This document shows positions 15,998 through 23,834 of a DNA stretch of 64,000 nucleotides, piece by piece (positions within the stretch are counted from its first letter, which is position 1; the number at the start of each line of letters is the position of its first letter). The stretch comes from Bacillota bacterium. Its GTDB lineage: Bacteria; Bacillota; Clostridia; Christensenellales; SZUA-584. The translations under genes were made by a program, and so were the position numbers. Location of the stretch: NCBI GenBank assembly GCA_023460085.1, contig JAEWRI010000038.1:248001-312000 (forward strand), written 5' to 3'. The notes beneath the pieces were generated by a model. It searched no databases, was not told the DNA's origin, and worked only from the letters and a program-made list of their open reading frames with translations.

Positions 15998-16960
15998 TCA
16001 CCCGCTCACCATTGTCGCGGCAATCGCGTTCATATCGCCAACAATCGGCACATCCGCCGCTTTCATAATGGGCGCATTCTCGTCAATGTTAACTGCGCAT
16101 AGCCTCTTTATGCCCTGAATCCCTGCCATGAACTGAACGGAGCCCGATATGCCAAAAGTGATGAGCAGGTCGGCATGGGTACGCTGTCCGCTGAGGCCAA
16201 TCTGACGGCTGCGGGGCAGCCAGCCGCGTTCCACCAGCGCACGTGAACCCATCAGCGCCGCGCCGCAGTTTTCCGCAAGGCGCTCAAACAACACCAAATC
16301 ATCCTTTGAAATAAGCCCGCCGCCCACCGCAATCACGATGCGCTCGACATTGCCCTGCGGTGACAGTCTGTCCAGCCACTCAGCGTGGCCCCCGCTTTCT
16401 TCTTGAGCATTTTCCGGCACAGGCATCAGGATAATTTTCGTTTTCGATGTTTCGGCTGCATTTGAGACGCCATAGCGCAAGGTAGCAATCTGGGGCCGCG
16501 CCTCAGGCGTGACAATCTGCGCCATCACGCTGCCGCCAAACGCGGGGCGGGTCTGCAACAAAAGGCCGTCCTCGCGGAAGGAGAGCGCCGTGCAGTCCGC
16601 AGTGACGCCGGTCTTCAGCGCAGCGGCGGCCATAGCGGCCAGCATCCGGCCTTCCGGAGTCGCCCCGGCAAGCAGGATATCCGGCTGCAGCTTCCGTATG
16701 CACGAAACCAGCGCATCCGCCTGCTCCTCCGCGATGAAGCTGTCAAAGCGGGTATCCGCATAAACGTATATGGTATTCAGCCCGTATGCTTTCAATCGAC
16801 TCTCGAGCGCCGCATCCCAGCTTTCGGCCAGCAGCACACCGCAAGCCTTTCGGCCGCTTTGCGCCGCCAGTTCACAGGCAGCCGCCGCGATTTCCACTGA
16901 GACGGGATGCAGCGCGCCGTTCGCCTGCTGAAGCAGTGCGAGGATGATGCCGTTATCCAT
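15998..16960 (-). CDS. etfA: Electron transfer flavoprotein alpha subunit
   Basis: 320 residues, normal length. The C-terminal FAD domain shows GSRALVERGWLPRSRQIGLSGQ-like sequence in separate motifs (ALVERGWLP, QIGLSGQ), FGISGSVQFMAGI and NIDENAPIMKAADVPIVGD. EtfA with EtfB shuttles electrons between FAD dehydrogenases and other carriers. No N-terminal ferredoxin extension is present. It overlaps etfB by 8 bases and follows a GlcD-like dehydrogenase, resembling the lactate-dehydrogenase/EtfAB units that perform electron confurcation in acetogens. That match is by gene order and is not proof of activity. Confidence 0.92.
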   Translation of the reverse strand: MDNGIILALLQQANGALHPVSVEIAAAACELAAQSGRKACGVLLAESWDAALESRLKAYGLNTIYVYADTRFDSFIAEEQADALVSCIRKLQPDILLAGATPEGRMLAAMAAAALKTGVTADCTALSFREDGLLLQTRPAFGGSVMAQIVTPEARPQIATLRYGVSNAAETSKTKIILMPVPENAQEESGGHAEWLDRLSPQGNVERIVIAVGGGLISKDDLVLFERLAENCGAALMGSRALVERGWLPRSRQIGLSGQRTHADLLITFGISGSVQFMAGIQGIKRLCAVNIDENAPIMKAADVPIVGDMNAIAATMVSG

Positions 16961-17738
16961 GCCGCGCCTCCTTCAACTCCATGCAAAGCAGTTCAGCCGC
17001 TTCCTGCGCTGAAAGCCGCAATACTTCCGTTTTGGCCTGCGCGGTATTTTCGTATACCTTGACGACGCGTGTCGGCGAAGCAGTGAGGCCGTAATGCGAT
17101 GCGTTCGCGTCGGGCATATCGGCCAGCGTAAGGCATCGGATGTCCACGGATTTGGCCCGCAGCCGGGCTTTCAGCGTGGGGATGCGCGGCACAGCCGCTT
17201 CGCGTCCCACCGCGACGACCGCCGGATATGGCAACGTCAACCGCTGTGTACCGCCGGACAGCTCCTGCCGCACCGTGATGCCCTGCGATGATACATCCTC
17301 GACTTTTTTTACCCAGCCCGCGATATGCGCGCCCGTCTGTACCGCGAGTGAGAATGGCACCTGTGCCGTGTCCCCGTCGGTGGTTTGCTGTCCGCAGAAG
17401 ATGAGGTCGAATCCGCCCAAAACGCGGATAGCCTGCGCGAGCGTATATGCCGTGACGAGCACATCCGCGCCAGCGAACGCCCTGTCGCAGAGCAGCACGC
17501 CCTGACTTGCGCCCATAGCGACGGCTTCCCGCAACGCTTCGGTTGCTGAAGCCGGGCCCATGCTGAGCGGGGTCAATTCGCCGCCGGTGCGCTCCGCCGC
17601 CTGCAGCGCGGCCTCGATGGCGCACGCGTCCCACGGGTTCAGCGTATGGGCTGCCCCGCCGCGCAGCAACACGCCGCGCTCCGTATCCATGCGTGCGCTG
17701 CCTGAGGGAACCTGTTTTATACACACCGCGATGCGCAT
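16953..17738 (-). CDS. etfB: Electron transfer flavoprotein beta subunit
   Basis: 261 residues. It begins MRIAVCIKQVP and shows NPWDACAIEAAL, a nucleotide-binding segment GQQTTDGDTAQVP, and RIPTLKARLRAKS. The TTDGDTAQV signature is the one seen in flavin-bifurcating or confurcating EtfB proteins, in which a second FAD replaces AMP; here Pro follows where Gly is common. It is translationally coupled to etfA and starts 2 bases after the FAD oxidase gene, so it is the likely redox partner of that enzyme. Confidence 0.92.
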   Translation of the reverse strand: MRIAVCIKQVPSGSARMDTERGVLLRGGAAHTLNPWDACAIEAALQAAERTGGELTPLSMGPASATEALREAVAMGASQGVLLCDRAFAGADVLVTAYTLAQAIRVLGGFDLIFCGQQTTDGDTAQVPFSLAVQTGAHIAGWVKKVEDVSSQGITVRQELSGGTQRLTLPYPAVVAVGREAAVPRIPTLKARLRAKSVDIRCLTLADMPDANASHYGLTASPTRVVKVYENTAQAKTEVLRLSAQEAAELLCMELKEARHG

Positions 17739-17740
17739 CG

Positions 17741-19141
17741 CTATGCTCCCATCCGCCCGGACGGGTCAAGGAATGCCTTGGCCGCCTGCCGGACCGCCCC
17801 ATAATTGTCTGTTAGCCCGTCCATCCATGGACGGCGGATTTTTCCGATGCCATATTCTGCCGCGAGTTTGCCGCCAGTCTGAACGAGCCTTGCAGCCAAA
17901 GCGGAAAGCACCTGCCCTGCGGCTTCCCGCTCCTCTTCGGTCTGTGGGGAGAGCGCCACGTGCAATCGGTTTTGCAGCAGGTGACCGTAGATAATGCTGC
18001 TGAGTCCGTGCTTTTCCAGCTCATGTTCGCAGGTGTGCAGGGTATCAGCAAATCGCTCCGGTGGCGCGGCGAAATCCAGTTCCCATTTCATCGCGTCCCC
18101 GCTCAAAGCTGTGGTAAGCGACTCTGTCAGTGTGTGGCGCATATCCCGCAAACGGTGCACTCCAGAGCCGTTCTCCGCCCACGTATGCGCGTCGTCTCCG
18201 TCCGCTTCGGCGAACAAAGCGAGGTGTTCTTCCAGCGCTTCTTCCAACGTCGTACCATCGTCGCCGCGCAATTCAACATAGAGCGCGGCCAGTGCATCCT
18301 GCGGAAAAGCGGGCAGGGATTGCTGCGCTGTGCGCTGAGACGCTCCGAGCATCGCAAGTGCGTCACTGTTATAGTATTCAGCGGCAAAAAGCAAATCAGT
18401 GTGGGATTGCCGCCATGCCGCAAGCCCCAGGGTAAACTTCACCGCCGATTCCTTGTCAACGAAGAAATAGACTACGCCCCAGCATTCTTTATATAGCGGC
18501 AGAAGCAGCAAATCCAGCTCAGCCGCAATGCCGAGCCGCCCCTCGCTGCCAAATAGAAAGTCGATTAGGTCGCATCTCGCATGTCCGCATAGCCCCAACC
18601 TCTGTCCGTCCGGCAGGGTGCAGCCACTTTCGTCAATGCAATATTCGCCGCGGCGGATGTCCCAGATATCGCCCGCAGGAGTAACCCAGCGCAGCCGATG
18701 GACAAACTGCGAGGATGCTCCATAGCGTAGATCACTCATCCCGGAAGCGCCCGTGGCGAACATGCCGCCTATCGTGGCGGTGAGTTCGGTGGGGTTGGGG
18801 ACAAAGAAAAGGCCGCGCGAAGCTGCCGTAATCTCGATTTGCTCCAGCGTTACGCCCGCCTGTACATGCAGAAGTGTACGGCCTTCCGCTTCTTTGAATT
18901 CCGGCGCGGCATTCATTTTGGACAAATTAATGACCCATCCGCCCTGCGGTACCGCTCCGCCCACAAGGCCGGTACGCGCGCCCTGCACGGTAAGCTGAAC
19001 ATCGCTTTCCGCTGATGCCCGGATAACGCTCACCAGTTCCTCCGCCGTTTCGGGGAAAGCAATACCGTCCGCGAATCCTGCCATTTGCGATTCGTCATGC
19101 AGAAAGCTTTGCGTTTTAGGCGATATGGGTTCCGGTTTCAA
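17741..19141 (-). CDS. GlcD/LctD-type FAD-binding oxidoreductase
   Basis: 466 residues. The N-terminal FAD-binding (PCMH type) domain has VQGARTGLVGGAVP, NPTELTATIGGMFATGASG and LLFGSEGRLG-like (FLFGSEGRLG) motifs. The C-terminal substrate domain ends with EYGIGKIRRPWM. The family oxidises 2-hydroxy acids such as D-lactate or glycolate. It directly precedes etfB and etfA, mirroring confurcating lactate dehydrogenase operons. It overlaps the upstream EtfBA-fusion gene by 4 bases. The substrate is not determined. Confidence 0.88.
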   Translation of the reverse strand: MKPEPISPKTQSFLHDESQMAGFADGIAFPETAEELVSVIRASAESDVQLTVQGARTGLVGGAVPQGGWVINLSKMNAAPEFKEAEGRTLLHVQAGVTLEQIEITAASRGLFFVPNPTELTATIGGMFATGASGMSDLRYGASSQFVHRLRWVTPAGDIWDIRRGEYCIDESGCTLPDGQRLGLCGHARCDLIDFLFGSEGRLGIAAELDLLLLPLYKECWGVVYFFVDKESAVKFTLGLAAWRQSHTDLLFAAEYYNSDALAMLGASQRTAQQSLPAFPQDALAALYVELRGDDGTTLEEALEEHLALFAEADGDDAHTWAENGSGVHRLRDMRHTLTESLTTALSGDAMKWELDFAAPPERFADTLHTCEHELEKHGLSSIIYGHLLQNRLHVALSPQTEEEREAAGQVLSALAARLVQTGGKLAAEYGIGKIRRPWMDGLTDNYGAVRQAAKAFLDPSGRMGA

Positions 19142-20778
19142 AGGCTGTCCATCCTTTCGAGCAGTTTATCGACCAGCGCAGGGGCGTCCGTGATCATGCC
19201 GATGTCCGCATTCCCGAATATCAGCGCGCTCCGGTCTATGTTGATTGCAAGCACCTTGCCTGCGTTTTCGATGCCGACTGCAAACGCGCCCGCACCCGAT
19301 GCGCCGAGCACGAGGCAAATCTCCGGCGATACACTTGCGCCGGACTGGCCGACGATTTCGTCCGGGCTGCCCCAGCCGGAGAGCGCCGCCATGCGCGTAA
19401 GGCCAAAGCCCGCACCGAGGTTGTCCGCCAGCCGCCGCGCCTTATCGCAGTTCTCCCGGCTGCCCATTCCCGCGCCACAGATAACGACGAGCTGGGGATT
19501 GGCAAAACCATTATCAGCAGCGGGTGATATCTGTTCTTCGCTGATAAGCCACGCGGGGGAGGACACCTCTGCTGTAAGCGGTATGCGTTCCACATTCGCC
19601 GGAAGCTGAGCCATCGTCAGCACCACAGGGAGACTGGGCAGCTGCGTCCAGACAAGGTTGGAGGCACAGACGCGCCGCGAGACTGTGCCAACTGCACTCA
19701 ATGACGCGGCGGTGAGCAGAAAGCTTCCGGTGGTTGCGGCAAGTCCTGCCGCAAGCTGCCTGCCGCTATTCGTGTCGGGCAGCAGTGCATAATCCGGTCT
19801 ACGGTCACGCCAGTCTGCAACAAGGCACGCAAGCGTTTCGTCCGCGTCGTACCAAGGGATATTTGAACTATCGTATACAACGGTGTTGGGCGGATAAACC
19901 ATGCCTCCCTCGGACGAACCACCCCAAAAAGCTTTGCTTTTCGGGGAACCCGATGAGGGAGGTGGCAGGTGCGCAGCACCTGACGGAGGAAGTGAATCGC
20001 AGTTGGGCAGGTCGCTCCCCCTCGTCTGAGGGGGCCATTCCAGTTCCTTTAGTAACTTTTCTATAAGCGCGTCACCGGGCAGGAAGGTACAAGTTCGTTT
20101 GCTAAAGGGGCGGCTGAATTGACGCTCTCCCGAATCGGTTAAAATGTTCAAGGGTATCGTCCGGGCTTCACGATTTTTTACCGCCAGTCTCGCTCGCAGC
20201 GGTACCGCCCGCAACACCGCCGAACTGTTGCCCACGGAGACCAGCAGGGGAGTGCGGACGCGCCGCTCCCATATGCCGTCCGGTTCCTGACACCACACTG
20301 CCATACCGCCTTCGCAGAGCTGCACATCGAGCGCGTCCTGCAGCAGCGGCAGTCCCAGTCTTTGCGCCAGCAGCAGCGGCACCAACCCGGTATCCGCCAT
20401 GCCTGCTGCCTTGCCGGTGAGGATGAGGTCATACCTAGCCTGTGCGGCGTATTCCGAGAGCGCCGCTGACACCGCGGCGGGGGCGAACTCGATGTTGTCC
20501 GTACCCAGCGATGCTGCATCGTCAAAGCCTGCCGCAAACAGGGTCTGCGCAAAGGCGGGAGGCAATGCGCCTGCCGTTATGGCAGCGCAAGTCGCTTCCC
20601 GCCCCTGCTTAAGTATTACATCTTTCAGCCGGAGCGCCAGCTCCAGCGCGGACTCATCAAAACAGTTCATCTGCTTTCCGGCGTACGAAAGGTCGGCGTG
20701 TTCCGAAAAATGTTCCCAGTCACTTTCGAGCACGCGTTCCCATACCGGAGTCGTTTTGAAGCAGACCAGTATACGCAT
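19138..20778 (-). CDS. Fused EtfB-EtfA flavoprotein with inserted repeat
   Basis: 546 residues. Residues 1-245 resemble EtfB (MRILVCFKTTP, FDESALELALRLKD) but lack the TTDGDTAQV motif, having GKAAGMADTGLVPLLLA instead. Residues 295-546 resemble EtfA, ending with GQSGASVSPEICLVLGASG, VLAINIDRSALIFGNADIG. The linker (about 248-292) is Pro/Ser-rich and is encoded entirely by a palindromic repeat element at 19903-20036. The intact frame, ATGA/TAATG couplings on both sides and preserved FAD motifs argue for a working protein. It may serve the AGPS-like oxidase just upstream. Its electron acceptor is unknown. Confidence 0.82.
   Translation of the reverse strand: MRILVCFKTTPVWERVLESDWEHFSEHADLSYAGKQMNCFDESALELALRLKDVILKQGREATCAAITAGALPPAFAQTLFAAGFDDAASLGTDNIEFAPAAVSAALSEYAAQARYDLILTGKAAGMADTGLVPLLLAQRLGLPLLQDALDVQLCEGGMAVWCQEPDGIWERRVRTPLLVSVGNSSAVLRAVPLRARLAVKNREARTIPLNILTDSGERQFSRPFSKRTCTFLPGDALIEKLLKELEWPPQTRGSDLPNCDSLPPSGAAHLPPPSSGSPKSKAFWGGSSEGGMVYPPNTVVYDSSNIPWYDADETLACLVADWRDRRPDYALLPDTNSGRQLAAGLAATTGSFLLTAASLSAVGTVSRRVCASNLVWTQLPSLPVVLTMAQLPANVERIPLTAEVSSPAWLISEEQISPAADNGFANPQLVVICGAGMGSRENCDKARRLADNLGAGFGLTRMAALSGWGSPDEIVGQSGASVSPEICLVLGASGAGAFAVGIENAGKVLAINIDRSALIFGNADIGMITDAPALVDKLLERMDSL
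19903..20036. repeat. Palindromic repeat element inside the EtfBA fusion gene
   Basis: About 134 bases made of nested hairpins: CCTCCCTC (19904-19911) with GAGGGAGG (19955-19962), enclosing a CCCCAAAAAGC/GCTTTTCGGGG stem; a perfect hairpin CAGGTGC-GCA-GCACCTG (19966-19982); and CCCCCTC-GTCT-GAGGGGG (20017-20034). It resembles the intergenic palindromic repeats common in gut Clostridia genomes but here lies in frame between two protein domains. Confidence 0.8.
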
Positions 20779-22211
20779 TATTTTTCTACCAGCAGCACGC
20801 CTTTGTTCATGATGCCCTTCGGGTCGAGCGCGCCTTTGAGCTTGTAGAGCAGCGTATAGCTACTGCCGTGCTCCTGTGGCATCCAGCGCGTACGGTACCT
20901 TCCGCTGCCGTGGTGGTGCGCGATGCTGCCGCCGCGCTTCAGAGTCTCGTCCATGATGATACCGACCACACGCATGTAATCCTCCTGTGCGGCCTCGGCG
21001 CCTTTTTCCTCCATGAACGCGAACGTGAAGTAAATGTTGGTGCCCTGCACGTAGCTATGCGAGGCATGCCCGCCCGCGTAGGCCATCTCCTCAACCTCGT
21101 TTGTCAGCCGGTCGGTGACGGCGGTGTAGATGTTGCCGATTTCGTCCCAGTTGGCGGATATCTCGCAGGTGTCCGCGATGACGCCCATCTCATAATAGAT
21201 GTTCTTGTCGAGCGTATAGCACACGTCGTTGCGCGTCTTCAGCCACGACTGCACCGGCTTCTCACCGATGTCGGTCGCGCCGTATTTCTTGGCGTGCGCT
21301 TCGATGCCCGCCCCCGTGGCCTCCCCAATCGCGCGCGGTCCTTCGCACAGGAACATCAGCAGCGCTTCGCCTTGCGGGACCACAGCCTGCAACCCCAGCA
21401 CCATCATGACCTCGGCGGCGTCGTGCAGGCGCACCACCGCGGGCTTGTAGCCGTCCGCCATGATATCCCGTACCATGTCGAGCCCGGTCTGCATGTCCTT
21501 CACACCGTAGGCGCGCATCCACCGCTCATCCGGGCGGTATTTGAACAGCTTCAAGGTGACTTCTGTAATGAACGCCAAAGTTCCCTCGCTGCCGATGAAC
21601 AGGTGGCGCAGGTCCGGCCCGCAGCTGCGGCGCGGCACGTTTTTGATGCGCACGATTTCGCCGTCCGGCAGCACGGCTTCCAGCCCGACCACGAGATCTT
21701 CGATGCCGCCGTAAAGCGTGGAGAACTGCCCGATGCTGCGCGTGGCGACGAGGCCGCCGATGTGCGCCATGGGCAGCGACTGCGGGAAGTGTCCGGTGGT
21801 GTATCCTTGCTCGTTCAGGCTGTTTTCGAGCGCTTCCAGCGGTGTTCCGCAGCGCACGGTCACGGTCATGTTGGTCTCGCTGACCTCCGGAATGCCGTTC
21901 ATGGCGCTGCCGTCGATGATGACCCCGCCTTCGATGGGCTCGATGCTCTGCGTGACGGACGAGCCGCCGGTACGCGGCGTGGTGTCCACATCGTGCTCGT
22001 TCAGATAGTGCAGCACCGCGGCAACCTCCTCCGTATTGCAGGGCCGTACCACGCAGGCCGCATGCGGCGCAAAGTTTTTGCCGTCCGCGCGCTGATAGAT
22101 GCGGAAGCCGATGTAGTCCTTTGCGCTCTCGAGGATGGTCTTCTCATCCGTGAGCACGCTCTCCTTGCCGACGATGGCCGAAAGGCCCTGTATGAGTTCC
22201 TGTTTATCCAT
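20778..22211 (-). CDS. AGPS-like FAD-binding oxidoreductase
   Basis: 477 residues. The PCMH-type FAD domain contains TPRTGGSSVTQSIEP, FPQSLPMAHIGGLVATRS and FIGSEGTLAFITEV. The C-terminal domain carries GGSIAHHHGSGRYRTRWM, the His-triplet motif of alkyl-dihydroxyacetone-phosphate synthase and related oxidases. Bacterial members are often plain dehydrogenases of hydroxy acids or polyols; ether-lipid synthesis is an alternative. Its stop overlaps the EtfBA-fusion start (TAATG), and it starts 4 bases after the DUF1667 gene. Confidence 0.85.
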   Translation of the reverse strand: MDKQELIQGLSAIVGKESVLTDEKTILESAKDYIGFRIYQRADGKNFAPHAACVVRPCNTEEVAAVLHYLNEHDVDTTPRTGGSSVTQSIEPIEGGVIIDGSAMNGIPEVSETNMTVTVRCGTPLEALENSLNEQGYTTGHFPQSLPMAHIGGLVATRSIGQFSTLYGGIEDLVVGLEAVLPDGEIVRIKNVPRRSCGPDLRHLFIGSEGTLAFITEVTLKLFKYRPDERWMRAYGVKDMQTGLDMVRDIMADGYKPAVVRLHDAAEVMMVLGLQAVVPQGEALLMFLCEGPRAIGEATGAGIEAHAKKYGATDIGEKPVQSWLKTRNDVCYTLDKNIYYEMGVIADTCEISANWDEIGNIYTAVTDRLTNEVEEMAYAGGHASHSYVQGTNIYFTFAFMEEKGAEAAQEDYMRVVGIIMDETLKRGGSIAHHHGSGRYRTRWMPQEHGSSYTLLYKLKGALDPKGIMNKGVLLVEK

Positions 22212-22215
22212 AGGG

Positions 22216-22584
22216 TTAAGCCTCCTTTGAATTCATTGACCGCGACGCCACCACATCGACGCCCGTGCCGCAGATATCTTTCACAATTACGTCTCCGCAT
22301 TTTATGGGTGCGCTGACCGCAACGCCATAGAGCAGCTTTAAGCATTCGCCTAACTTGGCCTTGGGTATCTCGCCCGTGCTGATGACCGGCAGGCGGGGGA
22401 GGGTGCCTCCCGTAACCAGGACTGTGCTGGTCAGCATTCGCATGGGGTTCGTGAACTCACTGATGCCATGTTCTATGCCGCGCTTGCAGCCATTGCCCTC
22501 CACGCTTATTGTACCATTTTCTTCGCGCACCGTCAGCCGGCAGCTGCTGGGGCATACGATGCACACGACTTGTTTCTCTGTCAT
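22216..22584 (-). CDS. DUF1667 protein, Cys-rich
   Basis: 122 residues from the ATG at 22584, which overlaps the preceding stop by 4 bases. CIVCPSSC near the N-terminus and a later GNGCKRG give four cysteines suited to an iron-sulphur cluster or metal. DUF1667 proteins regularly follow GlpA-like and GlpB-like oxidoreductase genes in Clostridia, as here, and probably form a third electron-transfer subunit (GlpC-like role). That role is inferred from gene order. Confidence 0.85.
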   Translation of the reverse strand: MTEKQVVCIVCPSSCRLTVREENGTISVEGNGCKRGIEHGISEFTNPMRMLTSTVLVTGGTLPRLPVISTGEIPKAKLGECLKLLYGVAVSAPIKCGDVIVKDICGTGVDVVASRSMNSKEA

Positions 22585-23834
22585 TGGTCTGCCTCCTTCG
22601 CCATACCAACGGTCAGGGGCGAGCTGCCGCATTTGTCCACCTCAAAGGTCAGCATCTCGGGCGGCGCGATATACCGGCAGCGCTTTTTGAGCAGCTCGCC
22701 ATCCGCAACCGAGCAGGTCAGCGTGGCTGTCCGCGCGGGCTGCTTTACCCGCATGAAGAACGTGGCCTTGCCGCACTCCGGCCGGAGGCGCTGCGGCACC
22801 ACAAAGTTAACGTTATCCTGTACCGTGACGGGCACGTACTGCTCCGGCTGCGTCCGTTTGCCGGAGAGGAAGTCTACCGCGCCTTGCGCTGCGATTTCAC
22901 CGCTCTGCGACACGTAATCCACGAGGTCGAACACCACCGCGACATTGCCGCACGCGAAGATGCCCGGCGCGCTCGTCATGAACGCGTCGTCCAGCACCGG
23001 CCCCTTGGTGCGCGGGTCGATTTCGATTCCCGCACCCCGGCTCAGCTCGTTTTCCGGAATGAGGCCCACGGCCAGCACCAGCAAATCGCATTCCACCGTT
23101 TGCTCCGTGCCGGGGATGGGCTTCATGCGCTCATCCACCTGTGCCACCGTAACGGCCTCCACGCGCTTCCGGCCGTGAACCTGCGTGACCGTGGCCCCGA
23201 GGTGCAGCGGGATGTTGAAATCGTCGAGGCATTGCACCACGTTGCGCGTGAGTCCGCCGGGATTGGCCATTACTTCATAGACTGCCTTGACTTCCATGCC
23301 CTCCAGCGTCATGCGGCGCGCCATGATGAGGCCGATGTCGCCCGAGCCCAGGATGACGGCTTTTGTTCCGGGCAGGTAGCCCTCCATATTGATGTAGCGC
23401 TGCACCGCGCCCGCCGTAAGCACCCCTGCCGGACGGTCGCCGTAGATAAGCACCTGACTTGCCGTGCGCTCGCGGCAGCCCATCGCGAGGATGACCGCAC
23501 CTGCCTGAATTTCCAGCATGCCGTCGGTTTTGCTGCAGGCGTAGATGACGCGTTCCGGCGTTACCTCCAGCACCATCGCGCCGGTTTTAACGTCAATGTC
23601 CGTGCCGGCCAGTTCGTCGATGAACGCCTGCGCGTACTGGTTGCCGCTCATGCGCTTGCCAAAGCGGTGAATACCAAAGCCATCGTGGATGCACTGCTGC
23701 AATATACCGCCCAGTTCCGCGTCCCGCTCGATGAGCATGACGCGCTGTGCGCCCAGCTTTCGCGCCTTGAGCGCCGCCGCGAGGCCCGCTGGGCCGCCGC
23801 CGATGACTGCGATATCCGTTTGAATGCGTTTCAT
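22581..23834 (-). CDS. NAD(P)/FAD-dependent oxidoreductase (GlpB-like partner)
   Basis: 417 residues from the ATG at 23834, coupled by a 4-base overlap to the upstream gene. The N-terminal dinucleotide-binding motif is IAVIGGGPAGLAAALKAR; a second glycine-rich motif AVILGSGDIGLIMARR binds NAD(P), and the FAD-closing sequence APGIFACGNVA lies near residue 300. This pyridine-nucleotide-disulphide-type fold matches the small flavoprotein found next to GlpA-like dehydrogenases. It likely links substrate oxidation by the GlpA-like protein to a nicotinamide or iron-sulphur carrier. Confidence 0.9.
   Translation of the reverse strand: MKRIQTDIAVIGGGPAGLAAALKARKLGAQRVMLIERDAELGGILQQCIHDGFGIHRFGKRMSGNQYAQAFIDELAGTDIDVKTGAMVLEVTPERVIYACSKTDGMLEIQAGAVILAMGCRERTASQVLIYGDRPAGVLTAGAVQRYINMEGYLPGTKAVILGSGDIGLIMARRMTLEGMEVKAVYEVMANPGGLTRNVVQCLDDFNIPLHLGATVTQVHGRKRVEAVTVAQVDERMKPIPGTEQTVECDLLVLAVGLIPENELSRGAGIEIDPRTKGPVLDDAFMTSAPGIFACGNVAVVFDLVDYVSQSGEIAAQGAVDFLSGKRTQPEQYVPVTVQDNVNFVVPQRLRPECGKATFFMRVKQPARTATLTCSVADGELLKKRCRYIAPPEMLTFEVDKCGSSPLTVGMAKEADQ

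Noticed and set aside
14203..16068. Very long plus-strand open frame opposite the NlpC/P60-like and DUF4186 genes
   Set aside because: It is the antisense of two genes with clear family motifs and ribosome sites; GC-rich third positions leave the opposite strand free of stops.
20778..22211. AGPS-like oxidase called as an ether-lipid synthesis enzyme
   Set aside because: The His-triplet motif fits, but the operon is catabolic/redox in content and lacks an acyltransferase for dihydroxyacetone phosphate, so a plain dehydrogenase is more likely.
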